Below, one piece after another: positions 1 to 9,500 of a stretch of DNA of 51,662 nt. Source of the stretch: Atopobiaceae bacterium (GTDB lineage: Bacteria > Actinomycetota > Coriobacteriia > Coriobacteriales > Atopobiaceae); the NCBI GenBank assembly GCA_017510785.1, contig JAFWMH010000025.1, forward strand, positions 1 to 51,662, given 5' to 3'. The notes under the pieces are model-generated. The model made no database searches. It saw only the letters and a list, made by a program, of their open reading frames with translations, and was not told where the DNA came from. The position numbers were made by a program, and so were the translations under genes. Positions within the stretch are counted from its first letter, which is position 1. The number at the start of each line of letters is the position of its first letter.

Positions 1-1
1 C

Positions 2-139
2 CTAGCCGACTTCGGCATTGCAGCGGACGACATCGACCCCATGCTCGAAACGCTTCTGCTCACCAAGGGCGAGCCGTTTGGCGCATTCATGAAGCTTACG
101 ATGGAGGATGCCCGCGCCATCTACGAGTCGGCGCTGTAG
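2..139 (+). CDS. Iron-containing alcohol dehydrogenase, C-terminal fragment
   Basis: The open frame enters from before the window and stops at TAG 137-139, giving about 45 residues. They include a helix-rich 'LADFGIAADDI' segment, a Gly/Phe turn and the ending 'MEDARAIYESAL'. This layout is typical of the C-terminal helices of group III (iron-type) alcohol dehydrogenases, where an 'ED...IY..AL' helix closes the protein. The catalytic metal-binding region lies outside the window, so the family assignment rests on this tail alone and the substrate cannot be given. Confidence 0.55.
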   Translation, partial: LADFGIAADDIDPMLETLLLTKGEPFGAFMKLTMEDARAIYESAL

Positions 140-155
140 CGCGAACTGCGCCGGT

Positions 156-288
156 CCCCCATGGCGGCGTCGTTTAGCCCGTGTCGCCATGGGGTAGCCA
201 GGCCGGTGCCGCGTGGCACCGCAACATCCCCATGGCAGCGTCCTTTCGCCCGCGCCATGGGGTGGCTAGACCGCTGCCGCATGGCACC
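156..288. repeat. Two degenerate ~65-bp tandem units with internal inverted repeats
   Basis: Two consecutive units begin TCCCCATGGC(G/A)GCGTC and end TGCCGC(G/A)TGGCACC. Within each, CCCCATGGCG..C and GCGCCATGGGG-type halves form an inverted repeat around the CCATGG core. The block lies between the stop of the dehydrogenase and the convergent glyoxalase gene, and may act as a bidirectional hairpin, though no T-run is present. Confidence 0.55.
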
Positions 289-328
289 TAAAGAATGGTC
301 AAATGCCTCGTCCGCGGCCCGGTCGCGA
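287..328 (+). repeat. Half-copy of the 121-bp CCTAAAGAA palindromic element
   Basis: The sequence CCTAAAGAATGGTCAAATGCC followed by CGTCCGCGGCCCGG matches one arm of the elements at 25846-25966 and 34268-34390. The other arm is not recognisable here, so this is a decayed or solo copy. Confidence 0.6.
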
Positions 329-361
329 TGCCGGACGCGTTGGCCGCACTACCACAGCGCG

Positions 362-730
362 CTAGCGCGTCGGCAAGATTTCTATCCACTGGCCGTCGGG
401 ATCCGTGATGAAATACAGCCCCATGCGTGGGTTCTCACGCGCGATGCAGCCCATACGCTCGTGCAGGTCGTGATACGCGTCGTAATCGTCTACGCGAAAT
501 GCAATGTGCACGTCCTTGCCACCATTCTCGTAAGGTTCCGTGCGTCCGCGGTTCCATGTGAGCTCCAACTCGACCGGACTCTCGTCGTTCACCATAAAGG
601 TGTTTGTCCAAGAACCGTCTTCTGGCCCCGTCTCTCGAACCACGTGGAAGCCAAGAGCCTCTTCGTAAAACGCGATGGTCGCCTCTTTGTCGAGCACATG
701 GGTACACCGGTGAATGAATTTCGCCTTCAT
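362..730 (-). CDS. VOC/glyoxalase I family metalloprotein (lactoylglutathione lyase-like)
   Basis: This 122-residue protein has the paired beta-alpha-beta-beta-beta halves of the vicinal oxygen chelate superfamily. Metal ligands of the glyoxalase I pattern are visible: His near residue 7 ('KFIHRCTHVLD'), Glu in 'VELELTWN', His in 'DVHIAFRVDD' and Glu in the C-terminal 'GQWIEILP'. Family members detoxify methylglyoxal as the glutathione hemithioacetal; glutathione use in this organism is only suggested by the GCS2-type ligase at 20.2 kb. Length fits a single-domain GloA. The start ATG (rc at 728-730) is preceded by an AG-rich stretch. The gene stands alone. Confidence 0.8.
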   Translation of the reverse strand: MKAKFIHRCTHVLDKEATIAFYEEALGFHVVRETGPEDGSWTNTFMVNDESPVELELTWNRGRTEPYENGGKDVHIAFRVDDYDAYHDLHERMGCIARENPRMGLYFITDPDGQWIEILPTR

Positions 731-840
731 ATTGTTGCCTCCGTTCTTAGTGTGAATGCCAAATCATGAAGTACCGAAGAATTGCTCTTGACACTGGGCA
801 AGACGCCCCCAGACAGGCGAAGACGTGAATCGCACCTGGG

Positions 841-950
841 TACGACAACCGCCGGCGACCGACGACAACCAATGGCGACCAATGGCGACCGCCGGCGACC
901 AATGGCGACCGACGGCGACCAATGGCGACCGGCAGCGACCGCCGGCGACC
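841..950. repeat. Tandem 10-bp repeat, 11 units
   Basis: Eleven exact decamers run without gaps, each ending CGACC or CAACC. The units are AATGGCGACC (four copies), GCCGGCGACC (three copies) and variants such as GACGGCGACC. The period is close to one DNA helical turn, so the repeated bases fall on one face of the helix. The array lies in the gap upstream of the glyoxalase gene. Confidence 0.9.
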
Positions 951-1294
951 CGATAACCGCCGGGCACTCATGTGGGACCAACTAGCGTATACGGCAATTC
1001 TTCAGTGCTACCTAAACACAGACATAGAATATGCCTCGTTTTTGTCTGCGCAATACCCAAATCATAAAACCTTCTTGATTAACAAACATCATATTATCGA
1101 TACGTAGTACGAACAATCGAGTCGCATAGGGAGAAGCAGGTGGGTAGGCATCAAGACTTGAATCGCCAAGCGTCTCGGCCGCGGGCGGGGCCTCACTCGT
1201 CGCGAAGCTCGATACGGCACGCATGTTCCTTGGTTAAGGACTCTTTAATGTATTTATAGTCAGACAAACTCCCCGGGAGAGTTTTATTGGTACA

Positions 1295-1800
1295 ACGTGC
1301 TCCCGAAGATGCTTCACAGTCGCAGACGCATGAGGGTGCGACGCCCAAACGCGTCGGCGCCATGCGGAATCGCGTCGGCGCCATGCGGAATCGCAACCTG
1401 TGTCGCGGGCGGGTCGTCGGCGGAGCTGGGCCGAGAGAAAAGTCGGACGAAAATGCGACTTGTGCAACTGAAAGGTTTGCACAGGTCGATATTCCGTCCG
1501 ATTTTTCCCCGAACGGTGCGCCGCGAGGACCATCGGAAGGGAAATCCTGACGGAATCGCGACTTGTGCAACTGAAAGGTTTTTCTGCACGGTTCCGTCCC
1601 CGGCGATTTTCGGGGGCGACGTTCCGTTCGGTTCCTCGCATGCAATGCGCTGCGATCTGCAGGGAGTCGATTGTCCGTACGACTCCATTGCGGGCGTCAC
1701 GACGGTACGGCAACCATCGTTCCCCGCTGTGGACGAGCGAGGGCGCGGGTCGAGCGTCCGTCCGTCGGTCGCGCATCATGGCCAGTCTTGGGGAGCATAT
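1295..1800 (-). mobile_element. 506-bp non-coding element with terminal inverted repeats and 6-bp target duplication (copy 1)
   Basis: The ends are ACGTGCTCCCGAAGA on the left and, as reverse complement, ATATGCTCCCCAAGA on the right. GGTACA flanks the element on both sides (1289-1294 and 1801-1806), which fits a 6-bp target-site duplication. Inside are hairpins in which TTGTGCAA and TTTGCACA face each other across CTGAAAGG, within blocks ending ATTCCGTC. The only open frames are repetitive and change frame between copies, so I treat it as non-coding and MITE-like. A second copy is at 34948-35519. It probably removed the 5' part of the pseudogene at 1876. Confidence 0.7.
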
Positions 1801-1875
1801 GGTACAGAAGCCCAGCCGCATTGACAGGCACAAAAGCCCAGCATTGACAGGTCCAAAGTGTGATATACATTGTTA

Positions 1876-2749
1876 ATGGCGGCCATCGACCAGTCGCTGG
1901 CAGGACGCGTCGCTGTTCTCGACCTTCTTCCCCTCTCCTATGCGGAGCTTCGCGACGCCCATCTTGCGCCTGCGGAGATCGACGACTGGTTCCTTGGCGG
2001 AGGATATCCTCGCATCTACGACCGGTCCATTGCGGCCGCCGACTACTACCCCAACTATTTGCGCACCTACGTCGAACGCGATGTGCGCACGACGACGGGC
2101 ATAAGCAAGCTCACGGAATTCCAGAGGCTGCTTGAGCTCTGCGCGGCAAGGACTTCGGGGACCCTCAACGTGCAAGCACTCTCGCGCGACTGCGGCGTCG
2201 CCGTCAACACCGTAAGGGAATGGATGTCGGTACTGGAGGCCAGTTTCCTCGTCCACCTCCTTCGTCCCTATCACCGCAACCTCGGGAAGCGGTTGACCAA
2301 AGCCCTCAAACTCTACCTACTCGACCAAAGCTTGGCGAGCAACCTCGTCGGCATGGAGGAGTCCGACGACATCCGAGCGTACCCCGGCAGAGGAGCATTG
2401 TTCGAGACGGCCGTGCTGGCCGAAGTGATAAAGGCGTTCTACGCGAGGGGCCGTGTGCCAAAGCTGTACTATTGGAGAGACTCTGCACAGCGGGAGACTC
2501 GGCACTGCGAGAGACTCGGCACAGCGAGAGACTCACATCCAAATCGAGCGAGGACCAAATCTGGCGTGGGCCATCAAGGTCATAAGTTCCACGACCTGCT
2601 TCCCGAAGTACTTCCGTCATCTCGACTCGGTTGCGGAAGAGCTCGGCGTCCCCGTTACACACAGGATGGTGGTGTACGCGGGCGGCGACACGTTCGTGAC
2701 CTCGCATGGCCTGGTATGCGCACTCAAAGACTTGGCCAAAACGCTGTAA
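1876..2749 (+). pseudogene. DUF4143-type AAA ATPase remnant, 5'-truncated and frameshifted
   Basis: The remnant begins 'MAAIDQSLAGRVAVLDLLPLSYAEL', the motif just after the ATPase core in AAA_14/DUF4143 proteins. It continues through a full DUF4143 region ('GGYPRIYD', 'YLRTYVERDVR', 'YLLDQSLASNLVG') and ends in another frame with 'ERGPNLAWAIKVISS'. The Walker A/B domain is missing, and the gap upstream is occupied by the 506-bp repeat. At about 2475-2535 four copies of a 17-18-bp repeat (AGACTCGGCACTGCGAG-like) are inserted after 'YYWRDS' and shift the frame. Intact relatives are stand-alone ATPases often found in accessory regions; their substrates are unknown. This copy cannot be functional. 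Confidence 0.8.
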
Positions 2750-2860
2750 CGTGCACGGCACGACGCACGATCGAAGGGCAGAGAAGAACAGACGAGCCAA
2801 AAAGGCGTATTATAAACATATTACCGCCCACCCATTTGCACCCGTAGCCGGAGGGACTCG

Positions 2861-3685
2861 ATGATTTCGCGTGAACAGGCGCGCCAGGCGTTCGACGAGT
2901 ACGTGGGCGCCTACGACCCAACGAATCCGCGTATAGCGCTCAAGATCGACCACACCCTGCGCGTGGCCGAGCTCTGCGACCGCATCGCATGCTCCGAGGG
3001 ACTCGATTCCGACGTCGCGTGGCTTTGCGGACTCCTGCACGACGTTGGGCGATTCGAACAAGTCCGCCGCTTCAATACCTTTAACGACGCGGTCTCGGTG
3101 TCGCATGCGGCGCTCGGTGCCGACGTGCTCTTTGGCGACGCCGACCCACGCGGTCCACAGATTCGCACCTACGTGAGCAAGGACGAAACGCCATGCGCAC
3201 CTCCGCAACAGGCAGTCGCACCGCAGGACGACGAGTCCTTCACGCGACTCGACGATTTGTTGCGAACGGCCATCGCCACGCACAGCGCCTACCGCATCCC
3301 CGAGGAACTCGACCCGCAAACGCGCGCCTATTGCCACGTCCTGCGCGACGCAGACAAAATCGATATTATCAAAGTTAACTGTATCTGCCCCATCGAGGAC
3401 ATCTACGGCGTGACGGAGCAAGACATGTTCGAAAGCAAGCTCTCCCCTGCCGTCGTCGAAGGGTTCTACGAGCACCGCACGCTCCCCCGCAGCATTCGGC
3501 GTTATCCCGCCGATGTCCTCGTCGGGCACATTTGTTTTGCGTGGGAACTTGTCTATTCCGAAAGCCGACGCATTCTTCGCGAGCAGGGCTACCTCGAGCA
3601 CATGCTCTCGCAGCGCTTCGCGCGTCCCGACACGCAGCGCACGTTCGAGCGCATGGCCGAGCACATGCACGCGTGGCTGTGTTAG
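2861..3685 (+). CDS. HD-domain phosphohydrolase
   Basis: The 274-residue protein carries the HD superfamily metal-binding set: His31 in 'KIDHTLRV', the His60-Asp61 doublet in 'GLLHDVGRFEQ', 'SHAALGADVLF', and a later Asp in 'LRDADKIDII'. HD proteins hydrolyse phosphoester bonds of nucleotides using divalent metals; the substrate here cannot be told from sequence. The start ATG follows a GGAGGGACTCG ribosome site. A second, unrelated HD protein follows 170 bp downstream, so the two may share a nucleotide-salvage role (inference). Confidence 0.85.
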   Translation: MISREQARQAFDEYVGAYDPTNPRIALKIDHTLRVAELCDRIACSEGLDSDVAWLCGLLHDVGRFEQVRRFNTFNDAVSVSHAALGADVLFGDADPRGPQIRTYVSKDETPCAPPQQAVAPQDDESFTRLDDLLRTAIATHSAYRIPEELDPQTRAYCHVLRDADKIDIIKVNCICPIEDIYGVTEQDMFESKLSPAVVEGFYEHRTLPRSIRRYPADVLVGHICFAWELVYSESRRILREQGYLEHMLSQRFARPDTQRTFERMAEHMHAWLC

Positions 3686-3854
3686 GGCACCATGCCTGGT
3701 CGACTGCAGGTCGAGATGGCGGGGCGATTCGGCAGGCACGCCTTGTGACAAAACCGCTCTGCCACGGGCAACGTGTCCGGCACCGATTGAAAGCAACGAT
3801 ATGTCACTACGTCACAAACCCAAAACCGTTTTCCGCGCGACCGAAAGGAACAGC

Positions 3855-4448
3855 ATGAACGACCGTCTTCAGCAACAGCTCGCGTTCGCACTCGAGATCG
3901 ACAAAGAAAAGAACATTCTGCGACAAACGCACCTCTCCGAGCACGGTCGCCGCGAAAACGACGCCGAGCACGCATGGCACATGGCCATAATGTCGTGGCT
4001 GCTGCGCGAGTACGCCAACGAAGAGGTCGATATCGCGCGCGTCATGCTTATGTGCCTCATTCACGACGTGGTGGAAATCGACGCTGGCGACACCTATGCC
4101 TACGATGCCGAAGGTCTCAAAACGCAGGCCGCGCGCGAGGAGGCGGCTAAGAAACGCATCTTTGGCTTGTTGCCCCCCGACCAAGCCGAGCAGCTTATGG
4201 CGCTTTTTGATGAATTTGAGGCTTGGGAGACGCCCGAGTCGAAGTTTGCGCACGCAATGGACAACCTTCAGCCAATTTTGCTCAATAATAGCAACGGTGG
4301 CTCGGATTGGCGCGAGCACGGCGTCTCTGCGGAACAGGTATATGGTCGTCAGCGTCCCACGACCAAGGGTTCCGAGCAGCTGTATCGCGACGTGATCGAG
4401 CCAATCATCGAGGAGCACATCGAGCGAGGCAATCTCAGGGTTGGATGA
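3855..4448 (+). CDS. HD-domain 5'-nucleotidase-like protein (HDDC2/YfbR type)
   Basis: The protein has 197 residues. The arrangement 'EHAWHMA' (His39, His42), 'IHDVVEIDAGDTYAYD' (His70-Asp71, Glu74, Asp77) and a downstream 'FAHAMDNLQPILLNN' is the signature of HDDC2/YfbR-like enzymes, which remove phosphate from (deoxy)nucleoside 5'-monophosphates. ATG 3855 is chosen because AAAGGAACAGC precedes it and the conserved N-terminal helix starts there; the open frame extends further upstream without family similarity. It is probably cytosolic. Confidence 0.85.
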   Translation: MNDRLQQQLAFALEIDKEKNILRQTHLSEHGRRENDAEHAWHMAIMSWLLREYANEEVDIARVMLMCLIHDVVEIDAGDTYAYDAEGLKTQAAREEAAKKRIFGLLPPDQAEQLMALFDEFEAWETPESKFAHAMDNLQPILLNNSNGGSDWREHGVSAEQVYGRQRPTTKGSEQLYRDVIEPIIEEHIERGNLRVG

Positions 4449-4463
4449 TGGCGGTCGCAGAGA

Positions 4464-6362
4464 ATGGATACACGAATGGTTGAGCAAACTAAACGCCCTG
4501 CTTTCCCGCGCGGCGCCCTTCAACGCACAATCGTGCTCGCGGCACTTGCGGCAGCTTTTCTCTGCGTCACTCTCTTCCTGCAGGCATGCGCATCGAGCGC
4601 GCAAGGCAAGTCCTGCACGCTGCTCGTGTACCTGTGCGGCTCGAACCTCGAGACGAAGCACGGCTACGCAGGCAAGAACATCGACGAGCTGCTCGCAGCG
4701 AACATCCCCCCAAACACGAAGGTCGTCATCCAAACGGGCGGCTCCACCACTTGGCATAGCCACGACATCCCCTCCAACAAGCTTTGTCGCTACGAGGTGC
4801 GCAATAAGCAGCTCGTAAAGGTCGAGGAGCTGCCTAACGCAAGCATGGGCAATCCCGCGACGCTAACCGAATTCCTAACATGGTCGCAAGAGAACTACGA
4901 GTCCGACCGCACCATGCTCGTGCTGTGGGACCACGGCGGACAGTCGGCAAGCGCCCTTTGCTTCGACGAGAACTACAACATGGAAAGCATCGACCACGAC
5001 GAAATGGACCAGGCCTTCCGAAGCGCAAACCTCAGCAAGAAGCTCAACCTCATCGTGCTTGACGCCTGCTTTATGGCCTCGCTCGAAAACGCGAGCGTAC
5101 TGGACAGCTACGCGGACTATTTGGTTGCCTCGCAGGAAATCGTGCCGTCTGCCGGCCTTGACTACAAAGCGATTGCAAGCGAGTTTTCCGCGCGCGGCGA
5201 CTTGGAGTTCGGCAAATTCATATGCGACTCGTTCATGGCCAAGTGCAAGGCGGCGGGCAAAGGCGACCGCGTGGAGATGACGCTCCTCGACCTTTCGCAA
5301 ACCAAAAACATGCTCAAGGAATTCGACGTATTTTGCGGCTACTTGGATGGTCTTCTCAGCAACCGAGACGGCATAATGACGGTGGCAAACGCTTCGCGAG
5401 GCTCGGCGCTGTACGGAGCCAAGGACGTCGTCAACCTAATCGACCTGCTCTCCTTCACGTCGGGCGCGCACTACGAGACGAGCGAGGACTTCAGCCCCTT
5501 GCTGGAAACGCATCAAAAGTTCGTGGCACACGAGGTGCTGGGCCTCAATCGCGAGGGATTTGGCGTGTCGGTGTATTACCCCCTTAGGTACAACAAGAAC
5601 AGGCTAAAGTATTACCTGCAAACATGTCCGTCCAAGGCGTACGAAAAGCTTCTCTCTAAGATATATTTCAACGAGCCCGAAGTCACCGTCACCCTCAAAG
5701 ATCCTGGCAGCGCAGACAAAAGCGGACGCTTCGCAATCCAACTGGCAGAAGGAAGCGAGCGCTACGTTCGCTCCATAACCTTCACGCTGTGGAAGGAAGA
5801 ACAAGGTGCCTCGGGCGGCCTCGTCAAACTGGGCGAGGGCTTCAACATACATCAGGATTGGGATAATCTCGTTTTTTCGAGCGAATTCAAAGGCCTTTGG
5901 CCCTCCTTGGAGAAGCACACCCTGTATACCGAAATCGAGCTGACATCTGCTTATTCCGTTGTTTTTTCGATGCCCGTGCAGGCCAACGGGGAGAAGACGG
6001 CAATCACAACGTACTACCTTTTCGATGTGGACTCGTACGAGGCGGGATTCTTTACCCATGAGTTCTTATGGGGCGGCGTAAACGAAGACGGCATTCCCGA
6101 ACGCGACTTCAAGGACCTCAATGCCGGCGATAAAGTCCGCGTGTATGCCGCAGCCAACGAAAGCGGTCGCGACCTCCGTCCTCAGGACGAGTTCGTTTTC
6201 GCAGGCACCGCGGCAGATGACGAGAGCAACGTGAGCTACGAGCCGCTCCCCGATGGTCGGTATCGCCTCCAGATGACGGTAACCGACCTCTTCGGAAACC
6301 AATTTGCATCCAATTACGCCTATTACAACGTTCACAATGGGACGGCGTCGTTGAGCTCCTAG
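4464..6362 (+). CDS. Clostripain-family (C11) cysteine protease lipoprotein
   Basis: This 632-residue protein starts with a basic segment, a hydrophobic helix (about residues 20-40) and a lipobox 'LQAC' with Cys42, so it should be an anchored surface lipoprotein. The C11 core follows: 'LLVYLCGSNLE', catalytic His157 in 'LVLWDHGG' and catalytic Cys202 in 'LIVLDACFMAS', then 'YLVASQEIVPSAG'. Clostripain relatives cleave after basic residues and are often self-activated. The C-terminal ~230 residues are beta-rich, of unknown role. An alternative start is Met5. The next gene, 165 bp downstream, encodes another large lipoprotein, which suggests a shared surface function. Confidence 0.88.
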   Translation: MDTRMVEQTKRPAFPRGALQRTIVLAALAAAFLCVTLFLQACASSAQGKSCTLLVYLCGSNLETKHGYAGKNIDELLAANIPPNTKVVIQTGGSTTWHSHDIPSNKLCRYEVRNKQLVKVEELPNASMGNPATLTEFLTWSQENYESDRTMLVLWDHGGQSASALCFDENYNMESIDHDEMDQAFRSANLSKKLNLIVLDACFMASLENASVLDSYADYLVASQEIVPSAGLDYKAIASEFSARGDLEFGKFICDSFMAKCKAAGKGDRVEMTLLDLSQTKNMLKEFDVFCGYLDGLLSNRDGIMTVANASRGSALYGAKDVVNLIDLLSFTSGAHYETSEDFSPLLETHQKFVAHEVLGLNREGFGVSVYYPLRYNKNRLKYYLQTCPSKAYEKLLSKIYFNEPEVTVTLKDPGSADKSGRFAIQLAEGSERYVRSITFTLWKEEQGASGGLVKLGEGFNIHQDWDNLVFSSEFKGLWPSLEKHTLYTEIELTSAYSVVFSMPVQANGEKTAITTYYLFDVDSYEAGFFTHEFLWGGVNEDGIPERDFKDLNAGDKVRVYAAANESGRDLRPQDEFVFAGTAADDESNVSYEPLPDGRYRLQMTVTDLFGNQFASNYAYYNVHNGTASLSS

Positions 6363-6527
6363 CACAGCGTTCCGCAAGTGATCAGACGCTGAGCCCCGTG
6401 CACTCAGGGGGTAGCCCCCTTGCGTCACACATAACTGGGACACCTGCCGATGCCAGCGGTAGAACTAGTAACAAGTGGATTACAATCACGGGTAGTGGTC
6501 CAGTCATTTCGTTAGAGAGGAAAGCGT

Positions 6528-9500
6528 ATGAGAAGCACATCGCCACCGCAAAGCAAACGTGTACTAGCAATTGCCCTTTCCGCCGTTATGGCGATTGGTC
6601 CGCTCCTTACCGGCTGCTCGCAGCAGGCAGCCTCTACCGGCGCAACCGATGCGTCCGCCACGCTGGAAGACGAAGGCAAGGAAGAAGCAGCCCTCTCCGA
6701 AAACGACATGAACACCATAGGGGTGATTTACGAAACGCAGGGCAACTACACCGTCACCATCAAGGAATCCGACCTTGTTAAGCTAGATTCCGAATCCAAC
6801 AACACAGGAGCTCCCAGCGGAGACGACGACGAAGGCAAGTCCATGGAAGAAGACTTGCCGGACGTTGAGGAAGACGCGGCCGCAAACAGCACGCCTGAAG
6901 AGGCGAACGCAGAGACTAACGATGCCGATTCCGAGCAGCCTGCCTCTGAAGAGGAGAAAAACGATTCCGAGTCCTCCGACGACGAGGCCCAAAAGGAGGA
7001 GCAGGAACGCGAGGAGCGGGAGCGTGAGGAGCTCGACAAGAAGTACGCCGAAGAAGGCAAAGAGGGCTACATCTACAAGGGCCTGATTGGAGACGAGCCC
7101 CAGTGGGAGCCCATCGAGTTCACCGTACTGTACGAAGGCGACCTGGAAAGCCCCATCAACAGCGAAATCGCAACCTACGAAACGCCTCTCACGCTGCCCG
7201 AGCCCGCTGAGCGCGAGGGACACACGTTCCTCGGCTGGGCCACCTTCGACGACAAACCCGAAGATGCCGCATCCGACCCGTCGTATCATCTGTTCCCGGC
7301 GGGCACCGTCTTCGAGCGCGACCTTACCTGCTCGCTGGATGGCGGCGAGGTCAAGCTCATCGACTTTGCCAATGAGAGCGAGGAGATCCGGCTCTATGCG
7401 CAGTGGGACGACGAGACCGAAGCCAACGACGAGAGCGACGACGACACGGAGTACACCGTGGTGTACGGCGGAGAGCTGGCAAAGCCCATCGATAGCGAAG
7501 TAGTTACCACTAAGACGGAACTCACGCTGCCCGAGCCCGACGCGCGCGAGGGATACATATTCGTTGGTTGGGCCACAGCCAAGGATAAGCCCGCGGAGGG
7601 TGAAAAGACCAGCCCTGAGTACCGCGTATTCCCAGCGGGAACGATATTCGATCGCAACCTCTCCTGCGCCTACGACCTCAACGACGACGGAAGCGTCGAG
7701 GAGGACGAGGAAGTCAAGCTCACCGACTACGCCGACGCCGAGTACGACATCAAGCTCTACGCACAGTGGGACGAGGACGCCAAGAAGGCCGAAGCAGTGA
7801 AGTTTTCCGACATCAAGGAAGAAGACGTACACATTGTCTATGGATTCGAACCCATAACCGAAGATGGGGACGAGACGTCCGAACCGGAGACGCGCGAGGC
7901 GAAGATCACCGGCTTCAAGAACGAGAACGACGCCATTACCCTCTCCTTCACGGATTCCGACGCCGCCGTTAACGACACCGACCTCTACTACGTCCTCTTC
8001 AACGGCCTGAACGCCTTCGCAGTCATAGAGCCCGACATCAAGGACTGCTTGCTCACGTCCGACACGGAGTCCGTGAGTTGCGACAGCGACGATCACACCA
8101 TTACGCTCACCGTAGACGGCGCCGAGTTCGAAGAGAACGTCTCCGCCAGCAACATCACCCTTGGTGGCTCCTTCAAGGAGATGCAAGTCGCTGAGGTCAG
8201 CCCGGCAGGCACCACCCTCACCCTCAGGCTCACCGGCCGCCCCGTCCTCGAGTCGGACGTCTCAACCACCTACACCGCAGGGCAAATCTCCGTCGCCGAG
8301 GAGGCCTTCAAGGGCGGCGCGGAGAGCGAGACGGCCTACGTGGACGTCGAGATTCCCGCGGCCTACTTCGACGTCGAGGAAATCGAGGCACGCGACAAGA
8401 GCGTCACCATACCGCTCTATGTGCCAGGTACCGAGGCCGACGAAATCACCGCAAGCGACGTTTCCTTCGAAAGCGGTGCACAGGTAACCGATGTCAAGGC
8501 CGACGGCGACAAGCTCCAGGTAACCGTAGCCACCGACAACGTGGGCGAGCTCACAGGTAAGGTAAAGGTGAAGGACCAGGAGTTCCAGAGCCCCGTCACC
8601 CACGCCGTGTTCGATGCCGACCTCGAGAACGTCGAGGCGAAAGACGACGAGCTCCAGCTCACGCTTGCGCTAACCGCTGAAGACGGTACCTTTGCCGAGG
8701 GCCTCAGCGCCGAGAGCGTATCGCTGGCCGACGACTTCGCCGACGGCAAGGTAACCTCCGTGGAGGCCCAAGACGAGACCAATGCCGAGGTAACCATCAA
8801 CGTACCGGCAAACGGCATGACCGTTGACGACTACGACCTCGTTGGCACGGTCACTCTGGCGGAGGGCGCCCTGGTGGACGAATGGGGCACCGCAGCACCC
8901 GAGTACTCACATGCCACGTACTACGCCGGCGCGAACGCCAAGGCGAAGGCCAAGACGAAGACCAAGAGCACCAAGAAGGCAGAGGCGCAGAAGAAGAAGC
9001 AACAGCAAAAAGAGGAAGAGGAGCGACAACGGAAGCAGGACAAGGTCGATCGCGGCCAGAAGGTAGTGGACTACGGCGTGGAGGCCCTCAACTTCGTGGG
9101 CGGGGACGCTGCGATAGTTGGCGCATACTGCCTCGACATCTTTAAAATCGCCTCGTCCGCCTACATGGGCGACATCAGCGGCGTCGCCTCCGGCATCGGC
9201 AGCATCATCAAGCGATCCGGCCTGCTTGAGGGCGGCGAGGATCCCAACGCGCCCACTGCCCAAAGCGTCGAGGAAAAGATGGACGAGCTCAAGGACCTGA
9301 TGAGCACGATGGACCAGCGCATGGACGTTTTGGAGAAAAACCAGTACGACATGCTGGTGCGCGGATTCGATAACGCGCTCGACGCCCTCTCCACCGACTG
9401 CTCGCGTGCCGAGAGCATGCTGCGCGGCGCCAAGGAAATCTACGTGCAGCAAGGCAAAACCGTGCCGTCCGAAAACGCCTCGCAGGAAGAGCTGCTGGCC

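Noticed and set aside
1193..1833. Several overlapping open frames with repeated peptides such as 'CATERFAQVDIPS'
   Set aside because: They lie inside the 506-bp element, have no ribosome sites, and shift frame between copies, so they reflect DNA repeats rather than proteins.
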